From Mesorhizobium metallidurans STM 2683 (GTDB taxonomy: Bacteria; Pseudomonadota; Alphaproteobacteria; Rhizobiales; Rhizobiaceae), in the NCBI RefSeq assembly GCF_000350085.1, contig NZ_CAUM01000144.1, forward strand, positions 1 to 62,019: a stretch of DNA of 62,019 nt. The letters are read 5' to 3'. The notes under the pieces were generated by a model that searched no databases, had not been told where the DNA came from, and saw only the letters and a program-made list of their open reading frames with translations. Positions within the stretch are counted from its first letter, which is position 1, and every line of letters starts with the position of its first letter. The translations under genes were made by a program, and so were the position numbers. Positions 16,063 to 24,206 of the stretch are shown piece by piece.

Positions 16063-18795
16063 TCACTTCAGCCCACGCCAGCCCAGGAGCCTCATTGCGT
16101 TCGCCGTGACAATGACCGTCGCCCCGGTGTCGGCCAGAATCGCCGGCCAAAGGCCGGTTATCCCCATGACTGTGGTGACCAGGAACACCGCCTTTAGCCC
16201 GAGCGAAATTGTGATGTTCTGCATGATGTTGCTCATGGTCGCCCGCGACAGCGCTATCATGTTGGCGACATCCTTGACCCGGCCGTGCAGAACAGCGGCG
16301 TCAGCGGTCTCCAGCGCGACATCGGTTCCGCCGCCCATGGCGATGCCGACATTGGCAGCGGCGAGCGCCGGCGCATCGTTGATGCCGTCACCCACCTTGC
16401 CAACGATATGTCCGGTCTTCTGCAATTCGCCGACGATGCGCTGCTTGTCCTCCGGCAGCAGCTCGGCCCTGGGTTCGAGACCGAGACTCTTGGCGATGGC
16501 AGCGGCGGTACGCTTGTTGTCGCCGGTCAGCATCACAGCAGTGACGTCGAGGCGTTTCAGCGCTTCAATACCCTCCTTGGCGTCCTCGCGCGGCTCGTCG
16601 CGCATGGCGATGACGCCGGCGACCACCCTGCCGGCAAGCAGCACCGAGACACTCTTTCCTTCGTCATTGAGCTTGGCGATGCGATCCCGCAGATCCTGCG
16701 TGAGCGCGCAGCGCTTTTCTGCCGCCTTGGGCGAACCAAAGAAAAGTTCAACGCCGCCCACTTTTCCGACGATGCCCTCGCCGCCTATGGCCCTTGCCTC
16801 GCTGGCGGAAGTGGGATTGATATCCCTCTTCCTGGCTTCATCCAAAATGGCCATCGCGAGCGGATGGCTGGATCCGATCTCCAAATCGGCCGCCAGTGCC
16901 AACGTCTCGGCTTCGGTCCGCCCGACCGCAACGATATCGGTGACCTTGGGCTTACCTTCGGTGAGCGTGCCGGTTTTGTCGAACGCAACCTTGGTGATCT
17001 TGCCAAGGGTCTCCAGAACCGCCCCGCCCTTCATCAGCAATCCCCTGCGGGCACCGGCCGAAAGGCTCGCCGCGATGGCGGCAGGGGTTGAGATGACCAG
17101 CGCACAAGGACAACCTATCAGGAGGATGGCGAGGCCCTTGTAGATCCACTCGTTCCATAAGCCGCCAAAGACGAGCGGCGGGACGATCGCAACCAGCGCT
17201 GCGACGATCATGACGGCGGGCGTATAGTAGGTTGAAAAGCGGTCGATGAACCGCTCGGTCGGCGCTTTCGATTCTTGTGCCTTCTCGACCAGTTGGATAA
17301 TGCGCGCGATCGTGTTGTCCGCAGCAGTTGCGGTTACCTTGACGCGTATCGGCGCATCCTGGTTGATCGTGCCGGCAAAAACCTGATCTTCGGGAAGCTT
17401 CCGTTTCGGCACGGACTCGCCCGTCATTGGGGATTCATCGATCGAGCTTTCGCCGGAGATGATCGTGCCGTCGGCAGGAACGCGGTCGCCGGGGCGCACC
17501 AGTATGGTTGAGCCGACGGCAAGGCTCTCAGCTGGCACTTCCGATGTTTTTCCGTCGACCTCCAGCAGCGCGGTCTTCGGCACCAAGGACGCGAGTGCCG
17601 TGATGCTGGCACGGGCGCGGCCAGCGGCCACCCCTTCGAGCATTTCTCCAACCAGGAAGAGGAAAACGACAGCAGCAGCTTCCTCGCTGGCATTGATGAT
17701 GACCGCGCCGACGGCGGCGATCGTCATCAGTGTTTCGATGGTGAACGGCGACCCGTTGAGGGCGGCCATGATCGCGCGCCGCGCGATCGGGATAAGTCCC
17801 ACCGCCATAGCGACGATGAACGCCCATGGCGCGGTTTCCGGAACAAGTTTGGCGAGGACGAACGCCGCGGCGAGCGCGAGACCGCACAGGATCGTCAGCC
17901 GCGCCTTCGAGGTCTTCCACCACGGACCCTCCTCACTTCCGTGATCGTGGCCATGAAGGCCAGCCACCGCGCCGTCCTGGACATCGGCCTTCTTGCCTTT
18001 GTCGTGACTCGAATGGTCGTGATCCGAATGGTCATGGCCAAGATGATCGTGATCGAGGTCGATGGAGTTTGCGGGATCGCTCCTGAGCGCCGCACCGCCA
18101 ACAGCTTCTGCCTGCCCTAACGCAATTGGGGCGACCTTGTAGCCCAAGCTTTCGACGCGCTTGGCAAGCTTTTCCATATCCGCTTTCGACGAATGATCGA
18201 CGGTCATGGTTCCGGCGGTCACCGAAACCGAAACATCCTGGACGCCTTCAACCCGCCTCGCCGCGGTGTCGATTTTCTTCGCGCAGGCGGCGCAATCCAT
18301 GCCCGCTACCCGGTAACGGCTTTGCAAGATCGTGTTTGCGTTCGCTGCAATCAGGCCGGCCGCATTTGCCCGCTGCTCCAGCGTTTTGCCATGCGACGCA
18401 TGATCATGGCCGGCATGATCATGATCCGAATGGTCGTGGCCTGAATGGTCTTGATCAACGTGGTCGTGATCCGAATGATCATCGCCAGCATGATCGTGAT
18501 GGTGATCGGGGTTGGTGCAACTCGCGCCTTCGCTCTTCGGCGCCGCGCCGGCAGTTGCCTTCACCTGCGCCAAGGCAAGCGGGGCGACTTTGTAGCCCAG
18601 GCTCTCCACGCGCTTGGCGAGTTTTTCCATATCCGCTTTTGGCGAATGGTCGATGGTCATGGTTCCAGCTGTAACTGAAACCGCGACGTCTGCGACGCCG
18701 TCAATGCGCCGTGCAGCCGTATCGATTTTCTTCGCGCAGGCAGCGCAATCCATGCCCGCTACCCGGTAACGGCTTTTGAGAACAGCTTCATTCAT
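16063..18795 (-). CDS. Zn/Cd/Pb-translocating P1B-type ATPase with duplicated HMA and His-rich segments
   Basis: The 910 residues hold HMA domain 1 (GMDCAACAKK, Cys17/Cys20), a His/Asp-rich linker, HMA domain 2 with the same motif 151 residues later, a second His-rich linker and then the ATPase core: GCPCAL in the membrane, phosphorylation loop DKTGTLTEG, and VGDGINDAPALA. The last helix contains LADTG, the Asp expected in P1B-2 (ZntA/CadA) exporters. It pumps divalent soft metals from cytoplasm to periplasm using ATP. A textbook MerR promoter lies 44 bases before the start. Compared with ZntA-type proteins it is long because of the duplicated N-terminus. Confidence 0.93.
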   Translation of the reverse strand: MNEAVLKSRYRVAGMDCAACAKKIDTAARRIDGVADVAVSVTAGTMTIDHSPKADMEKLAKRVESLGYKVAPLALAQVKATAGAAPKSEGASCTNPDHHHDHAGDDHSDHDHVDQDHSGHDHSDHDHAGHDHASHGKTLEQRANAAGLIAANANTILQSRYRVAGMDCAACAKKIDTAARRVEGVQDVSVSVTAGTMTVDHSSKADMEKLAKRVESLGYKVAPIALGQAEAVGGAALRSDPANSIDLDHDHLGHDHSDHDHSSHDKGKKADVQDGAVAGLHGHDHGSEEGPWWKTSKARLTILCGLALAAAFVLAKLVPETAPWAFIVAMAVGLIPIARRAIMAALNGSPFTIETLMTIAAVGAVIINASEEAAAVVFLFLVGEMLEGVAAGRARASITALASLVPKTALLEVDGKTSEVPAESLAVGSTILVRPGDRVPADGTIISGESSIDESPMTGESVPKRKLPEDQVFAGTINQDAPIRVKVTATAADNTIARIIQLVEKAQESKAPTERFIDRFSTYYTPAVMIVAALVAIVPPLVFGGLWNEWIYKGLAILLIGCPCALVISTPAAIAASLSAGARRGLLMKGGAVLETLGKITKVAFDKTGTLTEGKPKVTDIVAVGRTEAETLALAADLEIGSSHPLAMAILDEARKRDINPTSASEARAIGGEGIVGKVGGVELFFGSPKAAEKRCALTQDLRDRIAKLNDEGKSVSVLLAGRVVAGVIAMRDEPREDAKEGIEALKRLDVTAVMLTGDNKRTAAAIAKSLGLEPRAELLPEDKQRIVGELQKTGHIVGKVGDGINDAPALAAANVGIAMGGGTDVALETADAAVLHGRVKDVANMIALSRATMSNIMQNITISLGLKAVFLVTTVMGITGLWPAILADTGATVIVTANAMRLLGWRGLK

Positions 18796-18838
18796 CGCAT
18801 TACGCCTTCCGAATGCTCTTGCGTTTCCTAGTCAACGC

Positions 18839-18869
18839 CAACTAATTCCTCTAGCAGCTAGAGGAGCAA
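18839..18869 (-). promoter_or_regulatory. MerR-activated promoter and operator of the P-type ATPase
   Basis: On the minus strand TTGCTC (-35) and TAGTTG (-10) are separated by 19 bases. The spacer contains a perfect 8-1-8 dyad, CCTCTAGCTGCTAGAGG (18848-18864). This long, underwound spacing is the hallmark of MerR-family activation. The expected start point is about 35 bases before the ATG at 18795. The regulator is probably the MerR at 3435. Confidence 0.82.
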
Positions 18870-19423
18870 GCGTTTTTTCCGTCTCCATAGGCACGAAGCC
18901 CAAAAAGGTAAGCTTGGCACCCGATAAGATTCCGAACATAACCATCACCATGGCCAGCCGCGATTTGCCACGGTCGAGACTGGGTCGGCTGCAAATATCC
19001 TGGTTCATGCGTTCAATCGACATGCGGATTTGATGGCTGGAACCGACACGTCGTCGCAGGCAATTCTGAAGTTCGAGCTCACGTCTGCTTTACTTGCGAG
19101 AGACGCTCGGCCGTCAGCGTTTCGACGAAATCGAGACATCTTCGATGCCATAGAACGTCTCGCCGCGTTGTCGGTTTGTTCGTCCGGACAGTTCGCACCT
19201 TGGTCCACAAAACTGGAATCGATCATCTCGTCCTCTCGCGCGACCCTATTCTGCAATCTCAAGCAGCTAGAGATTCAAGCCCGTAAATTTCAGTCATGCT
19301 CGATGGATTTCGATGACTAATGCTGGCGCAGAGGCCGCGACCCCATAAGGCCGGCGGCGTTAACCAGGTATCAAGGTTAACAATTCATTTTGCTGAACCA
19401 GGTACAGATTTTCGGGGGTAAGC
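18870..19423. other. Stretch with no recognisable gene upstream of the ATPase promoter
   Basis: About 550 bases. A plus-strand frame at 19030-19320 (96 residues, with AIERLAALSVCSSGQ) and a minus-strand frame at 19005-19262 are open, but neither resembles a known family and neither has a clear ribosome binding site. No MerR gene is present here, although this is where one would normally lie. Confidence 0.4.
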
Positions 19424-20554
19424 GTGCAACCTGGTCGCCGCCTGAGGCTGTTGACATTGCTTTGTCTGGCGTGCTTTCCGCTTGCATTGATCGCCGGCGG
19501 GCTGTCCGCCCTATTCGCCGTACCGTCCCTTGCTGCGCTGCGGGGTTTGCCAGATTCGAAAGTGGATGGCACAGGCACCCCGGGATGGGTCTTTCGCCTC
19601 GGCAACTGGACAAACACCCATCGGGTGGATCTTCCAGTTCCGATTATTCTGCGCGGGATTGTCGCGGACACCAGGGTATCGCGATCGGTCGGGTTTCGCG
19701 GCGAAACGGCAAGATTGAGACAATCCTTGGATGAAGCCGGCACTGGCCGCGACGACAGGCAGCCACGAATACCAAATGCGGTCGCGGATCCGCCAATCGA
19801 GACGATCTCCGCGAATTTTGTTCCGATTTGGCAAAGTGTGACTCTCCGGCCGGGCCTGGATGCGGCCCTTTCAACGCCCCTCGATGGCGGCGGCGCCGCC
19901 ATATTCCATAGCAGAAAGGATGATCGCTACGCCGGCGTGCCGGCCAAATTGGCTGAATTGGTTACCAGCGACCAGGCTGACGTCCTTGCGACCGCCTATG
20001 CCCCGACAGACCCGTATCACGAGGCAACCTCGCCATTTGACAGCCTGCTGAAAGATGCCAACGACGGGAGCGGCCGCTTCATTCCGCCGCTTGCAAAGGG
20101 TGATCATGATTGGCTGAGGCGGCCTCTCCCGGCAAGCGTGTTCTCGAAGACAGAACAGCGTTGCCTCGCGACGGCGGTCTATTTCGAAGCGAGGGGCGAA
20201 AGCGCCAGGGGGCAAGCTGCGGTTGCGCAGGTGATCCTCAACAGGGTACGCAATCCCGCATACCCGAATACTGTCTGCAAAGTCGTCTACCAGAACGACG
20301 ATTGGTTCAATCGCTGCCAGTTTTCCTTCGCCTGTGACGGCATTGCGGATCGGATAACGGACAAAGCCGCTTATGGTCTGGCCAGAGACGTCGCCATGGC
20401 CGTCGCCGCAGGGAAAATCTTCCTTCCCGACGTCGCCTCGTCGACGCACTACTACGCATCATATGTGAATCCGGGCTGGGCTCGCGCTATGGAGAAGATG
20501 ACCCGGATAGGCTCACATCTCTTTTATCGAACCTTCGGGGGAGGCTTGAGTTAA
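19424..20554 (+). CDS. SleB-type cell wall hydrolase, membrane-anchored
   Basis: The 376 residues from a GTG start have an N-terminal signal anchor (LLTLLCLACFPLALIAG), a long unassigned middle part, and a C-terminal Hydrolase_2 (SleB) domain from about residue 245. That domain holds TAVYFEARGES with its catalytic Glu, QVILNRVRNP, NRCQFSF and THYYASYVNPGW. Such proteins cleave peptidoglycan glycan strands. The domain is typical of Rhizobiales homologues. It stands alone, followed by about 260 bases before the EncFtn/Ter operon. Confidence 0.85.
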   Translation: MQPGRRLRLLTLLCLACFPLALIAGGLSALFAVPSLAALRGLPDSKVDGTGTPGWVFRLGNWTNTHRVDLPVPIILRGIVADTRVSRSVGFRGETARLRQSLDEAGTGRDDRQPRIPNAVADPPIETISANFVPIWQSVTLRPGLDAALSTPLDGGGAAIFHSRKDDRYAGVPAKLAELVTSDQADVLATAYAPTDPYHEATSPFDSLLKDANDGSGRFIPPLAKGDHDWLRRPLPASVFSKTEQRCLATAVYFEARGESARGQAAVAQVILNRVRNPAYPNTVCKVVYQNDDWFNRCQFSFACDGIADRITDKAAYGLARDVAMAVAAGKIFLPDVASSTHYYASYVNPGWARAMEKMTRIGSHLFYRTFGGGLS

Positions 20555-20633
20555 GAAGAGGCAAAGCCACGGGAGAGGTCGTGGTCGCTGCCGGTTCTGG
20601 GTACTGCGGAAACGTCTTTCGTTCGGCCGTTCG

Positions 20634-20741
20634 CTATACGGCCAAGCCCCGGCGGTCTAGGACCAGGACAAAAACTGTGCCGCCAAGCGAGATTGCGGGC
20701 GCTGTTCCGATTAGGAATATTGCTTTTTGAAGCGTAGTCAT
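20634..20741 (-). CDS. Possible 35-residue membrane peptide
   Basis: An ATG at 20741 preceded by GAGGTCAGGTCAAAC opens a 35-codon frame (MTTLQKAIFLIGTAPAISLG and so on) that is one hydrophobic helix with a basic C-terminal end. It is divergent from the EncFtn operon. The upstream bases contain the repeats TGACC-TGACC-TCACC. It may be chance. Confidence 0.3.
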   Translation of the reverse strand: MTTLQKAIFLIGTAPAISLGGTVFVLVLDRRGLAV

Positions 20742-20813
20742 GTTTGACCTGACCTCACCTTGATCGCCGGGTCCGCTGGGATAAAATCTCGTAGCTTATG
20801 TGGGAACGGAATA

Positions 20814-21128
20814 ATGGGCTTTGATCAGTATCATGAACCGCCTGAGGAGCTACCGGACGAGATACGGACCTTTGCCCGCATGATGGCATCGCTGATCGAA
20901 GAGGCAGAAGCCATCAGTTGGTATGAACAACGCATCTCTGTCGAAAAAGATACGGCCGCGCGGGCGATTATGAAGAATGCGCAAACCGAGGAGTTCAAGC
21001 ATTTCGGCATGAATCTCGAGTTTCTGCTGCGCAAGAATAAGGATTGGCGCACCGAACTCAAAGCTATTCTGTTTACGACGGGCGACATCGTCAAACGCGG
21101 TGAGGCCGGAGAAAAGAAGGTGGATTGA
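20814..21128 (+). CDS. Encapsulated-ferritin (EncFtn) homologue without an encapsulin gene
   Basis: The 104-residue helical protein matches EncFtn ferroxidases such as the Rhodospirillum rubrum protein. It has the same EEAEA..WYEQR helix and TEEFKH motif, giving Glu30, Glu32, Trp36, Tyr37, Glu60 and His63, the equivalents of the EncFtn iron-site residues with a two-residue offset, and the same ending AILFTTGDI. EncFtn forms a ring-shaped decamer that oxidises Fe(II), normally as cargo inside an encapsulin nanocompartment. Here the C-terminus (GEAGEKKVD) shows no encapsulin-targeting peptide and no encapsulin gene is in the window. It is the first gene of an operon with TelA/TerD/TerF-like genes. 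The start at 20814 follows GGAACGGA. Confidence 0.82.
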   Translation: MGFDQYHEPPEELPDEIRTFARMMASLIEEAEAISWYEQRISVEKDTAARAIMKNAQTEEFKHFGMNLEFLLRKNKDWRTELKAILFTTGDIVKRGEAGEKKVD

Positions 21129-21204
21129 TGCCCGCGCGGCACCTCATACCGCCGCTTTCGCTCCCACGATCGCAAGCAATGTATCTTGGAGGAGTATCTC
21201 ATTC

Positions 21205-22380
21205 ATGAAACCGACAACCATCGGCTCATCTCGCAACCTTCTCACTGGCGAGCCGCTGCAAGGGAGTATTCCCGCGATAGCGATGAATACGGGCGCCATC
21301 GTGCTCAGCCCGGCGCAGGTGCCGGAAGCGGAGAAGGCTTTGGCTAAACTGGATTTTCCCGCCATGCAGTCGGGCGACGTCATCAAGATCGGCCTGGAGG
21401 CCGAGCAGGCGTTGCAGCGGACGCTCGACGGCTTCTTGACGCGGCTCGACAAGAACAGCGCGGCCGCCGTCTTCGCATTGTTCGGCCGGCTCGAACAGGG
21501 CGTCGAGGATGCCGATCTCCCGGAAATCCTCGACAAGCTGCAGAACGGCGAAAAGCCGGGTTTCCTGGGTTCCCTGTTGGGGAAATTTCGTGGCAAGCGC
21601 CCGGACGAGGTAGCGGCGGAATTTCTTGCCGAAATCGGCGACCTCATAACCGGACGAACCAAGACGCTCGCCGACCGGATGATGAAGCTCGAAGGCGAAC
21701 TTTCCGGCGAAATGCAGAAGCTGTTCGGCGAGTTGCAGGCGCTCGACGCCCTGAAGCAGAGCTATGGCGATCATTTCAGCGATTTCACCGTGGCAGCGGG
21801 CGTCGCCCGCGCTTTTCTGGACAAGGCGCGCGCCTATGTCGCCGACGAGGAGGCGCGGCTCAATCCGGCCGATCCCGTGGCGCAGACCAAGATGATGGAG
21901 TTCAAGGACAGATTGCGGCTGCTCGAGAGCCGCGCGCTGGCGCTGGAAGGCACCTACACGCGGCTGCCGGCCGACCAACTGGTGATCCAGCAGATCGAGC
22001 AGGCCGGAATAGCGACCTTGCAGGAAACCGCCACCACGGTGGCGTCGCGGTTCGCGTCGATCAAGATGACGCTCCTGTCGATCCATGGCGCGTTCGCGGT
22101 GAAGAGCGTGCAGCAACTCGCCGGCCGCCAGGCCAAGCTCGACAAGCAGCTGACCGAGATGCGCGGCCGCGCCCTGAAGGACGTGGCCGTCACCGCCGCG
22201 CAGGCGCCAGGCGACAACCGCCTCGCTCAGGCGCAGCAGATCGAGCAGATCATCGCCACCACCAACGAGATCCACGGTCTCGTCGCGGCGGCGAAGAAAT
22301 CGACCGAGGAGAAGTTCGAGCAGGCGCGGCAAAAGTTCGCCGCGGCCCGGCAGGAACTCGCGGCCCTCTCGTCGCGGTAA
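21205..22380 (+). CDS. telA: TelA/KlaA-family toxic anion resistance protein
   Basis: The 391 residues are almost entirely alpha-helical with heptad-rich stretches, and match the TelA family (PF05816): LPEILDKLQNGEKPG, TKTLADRMMKLEGEL, the central LFGELQALDALKQSY and QIEQAGIATLQETATT. Homologues are linked with tellurite and other stress resistance and are cytoplasmic or membrane-associated. GGAGGAG lies ten bases before the ATG at 21205. It is second in the EncFtn operon, 76 bases after the ferritin gene. Molecular function of the family is not established. Confidence 0.85.
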   Translation: MKPTTIGSSRNLLTGEPLQGSIPAIAMNTGAIVLSPAQVPEAEKALAKLDFPAMQSGDVIKIGLEAEQALQRTLDGFLTRLDKNSAAAVFALFGRLEQGVEDADLPEILDKLQNGEKPGFLGSLLGKFRGKRPDEVAAEFLAEIGDLITGRTKTLADRMMKLEGELSGEMQKLFGELQALDALKQSYGDHFSDFTVAAGVARAFLDKARAYVADEEARLNPADPVAQTKMMEFKDRLRLLESRALALEGTYTRLPADQLVIQQIEQAGIATLQETATTVASRFASIKMTLLSIHGAFAVKSVQQLAGRQAKLDKQLTEMRGRALKDVAVTAAQAPGDNRLAQAQQIEQIIATTNEIHGLVAAAKKSTEEKFEQARQKFAAARQELAALSSR

Positions 22381-22446
22381 CCGGCGCCTACCGACTTCCC
22401 TGCGCGTCAAGCATGGAAGCAGTCAAATCACAGGAGTTTCACGAGC

Positions 22447-23106
22447 ATGCTGACCCTCTCCCTCGAAAAGCCCGGCGCCGCGACGCCGAAGCTAAGCCTT
22501 TCCCTCAACAAGGGTGCGCAGTTCACCGTCAAGGTCGAGTGGATGTGCGATGCCGACCACGCAGATGATGTCGACGTCCATGCTCTCGAGGCGCGAAGTG
22601 ACGGGAACGGCGCGAAGGTAACGGAACTTGCCAGCGTGCTGTCGACCTACAACACCACGCGGATGAACCCACAGGGCGCCTTGCCGTCAAACCCCGACGG
22701 ATCGTTCCAGACGCCCAGCGGTGGACTCCTCCACAGCGGCGACAGGAGAGTGCAGAACAACTCCGAAACCGTCGTCATTGACGGCTCCAAGCTGCCGGCG
22801 GGGGTCAACGAGATACCGATCTTCGTCACGGTACACGAAGCCGAACATGGAGGCAGCCACGAGACCGAGCAGGGCGCCGAAGAGGCGGAGGAGGAAGCGG
22901 CGTTCGGCGACATCGACGTCTGCACCATCACGCTGTCGGACAGCGCCGGCAAGCAACTTGGCGCTTACAAGCTGTCGGACGAATTCAAGGAATTCAATGT
23001 CGTCCAACTGGGCAGCATATTGCTCGGCCCCAATGGCTGGGAATACGCAGCCGTAGGCCGTGGCTTCAACGGCACCTTCAACGACGTTCTCACGCACTTC
23101 TCCTAA
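22447..23106 (+). CDS. TerD-domain protein
   Basis: The 219 residues form a TerD-type beta-sandwich with the hallmark opening (LSLSLNKGAQFTVKVEW), an acidic calcium-site-like stretch (DADHADDVDVHAL) and the ending NGWEYAAVGRGFNGTFNDVL. An unusual acidic/His insertion (HEAEHGGSHETEQG, then EEAEEEAA) lies around residues 137-155. TerD proteins bind Ca2+ and belong to the Ter stress-response system. TelA lies upstream and a vWA protein downstream, which is the usual Ter company. Confidence 0.82.
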   Translation: MLTLSLEKPGAATPKLSLSLNKGAQFTVKVEWMCDADHADDVDVHALEARSDGNGAKVTELASVLSTYNTTRMNPQGALPSNPDGSFQTPSGGLLHSGDRRVQNNSETVVIDGSKLPAGVNEIPIFVTVHEAEHGGSHETEQGAEEAEEEAAFGDIDVCTITLSDSAGKQLGAYKLSDEFKEFNVVQLGSILLGPNGWEYAAVGRGFNGTFNDVLTHFS

Positions 23107-23113
23107 GACAGCG

Positions 23114-24193
23114 ATGCCCCGGAACAAGGCCCCTCCCTCGCGTGATACCATGCCAGACAGCGACCAGGGCAGGCTTCGCCCCACGGTGATCATTCCGCCG
23201 ACCGCGCGGACACGGACGCCAAAGGCCGAGGGCGGCAAAGCCGCCCAGCCTGACGCATACGCCGATCCTACCGTGGTAGCGCCCGCCGGCACCCGAGCCC
23301 GCGGCACGACTGCGGCGGAGGCTGAAGCGCCCGCGCGAACGCGGCTGGCGGCTAGGCCAACGGTAATTCCCGGCGTGGAACGCAAGCGGATCGCCGCCGA
23401 GCTTTCCGATATCAAAAAACTGTCGCCGCTAGCAAAACCTGCCGTGCTGGAACAGACGCTCCGGCTGATCCAGTCATTTGTGGTGGAAAGCGCGCGGGAC
23501 AGGCAGGCGGTGCTTTGGGGTCATCGCCTCCAGCAGGACTACAGCGATCTGGTGTCACGCACGCTCGAGCTCTCGCAGGCGGATGTGCTCAAGAGGTCGA
23601 CGGGCTATGTCGGCCGCATGACCGACATCCTCGGCTCGATCGACATCGAGGCCGTCTGCGGCGCCCCTTCGAGGGCGGGAGTTTTCGGCCAGTACTTCAA
23701 GAAGACGAACAGCAGGATCGATACGGCCGGCGAGCTTGACACGGCGCGCATAGAGCTCGACCAGTTGGTAAGGCTGATGGGCGAGGCACTCGAACAGCTC
23801 TTGTCATTCAAGGAGACGCTGGAGCAGCATGCGCGCCGGATCGAGGACATTGGGGACGAGGCCGAAGCCTCGGCACTCGCGGCGTCTTTCCTTTCGGATC
23901 ACCTACGCGCAAGCCGGCCGCCGCTCTCGCAACGGTTCCTGGAGCGCGGCATGAGCCTGACACAGACCGTGGCGCAGATCCGTAGCGGCGCATCGATGCG
24001 CGAAGTGCAGATTGAGCAGCCGCTGCGGCTCATCGGGGCGATCCAGAATGTGGCGCTCGTCATGGTTCCCGGATTCTTGGGAAGCATCGCGGCGCTGACC
24101 ACGATGCTCGACAGCAACCGCAAGCTGACGCCGACCGAAGCCGGCGAACTTGCCTATCAGCTTCGAAACATCCTGCAGCAACTCAAAGAGTGA
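23114..24193 (+). CDS. Unrecognised Ter-operon protein with disordered N-terminus and helical body
   Basis: The 359 residues comprise about 80 low-complexity residues rich in Pro, Thr, Ala and Arg with repeated RPTVI motifs (RPTVIIPP, DPTVVAP, RPTVIPG), then a long helical domain. The helical part has the general look of TelA (LDTARIELDQLVRLMGEAL) but I cannot assign it. The start at 23114 is seven bases after the terD stop; the ATG at 23150 is an alternative. Its position between terD and the vWA gene suggests a scaffold for the Ter complex (inference). Confidence 0.75.
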   Translation: MPRNKAPPSRDTMPDSDQGRLRPTVIIPPTARTRTPKAEGGKAAQPDAYADPTVVAPAGTRARGTTAAEAEAPARTRLAARPTVIPGVERKRIAAELSDIKKLSPLAKPAVLEQTLRLIQSFVVESARDRQAVLWGHRLQQDYSDLVSRTLELSQADVLKRSTGYVGRMTDILGSIDIEAVCGAPSRAGVFGQYFKKTNSRIDTAGELDTARIELDQLVRLMGEALEQLLSFKETLEQHARRIEDIGDEAEASALAASFLSDHLRASRPPLSQRFLERGMSLTQTVAQIRSGASMREVQIEQPLRLIGAIQNVALVMVPGFLGSIAALTTMLDSNRKLTPTEAGELAYQLRNILQQLKE

Positions 24194-24206
24194 GGACCGT
24201 TCGGCC

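Noticed and set aside
16022..17143. Long plus-strand open frame opposite the P-type ATPase
   Set aside because: Ser/Pro/Ala-rich shadow of a strongly supported gene on the other strand.
17900..18530. Simple-sequence repeat of GTGATC/GAATGGTC units
   Set aside because: The repetitive DNA is explained by the His/Asp-rich linkers of the ATPase, which are in frame and part of its duplicated N-terminus.
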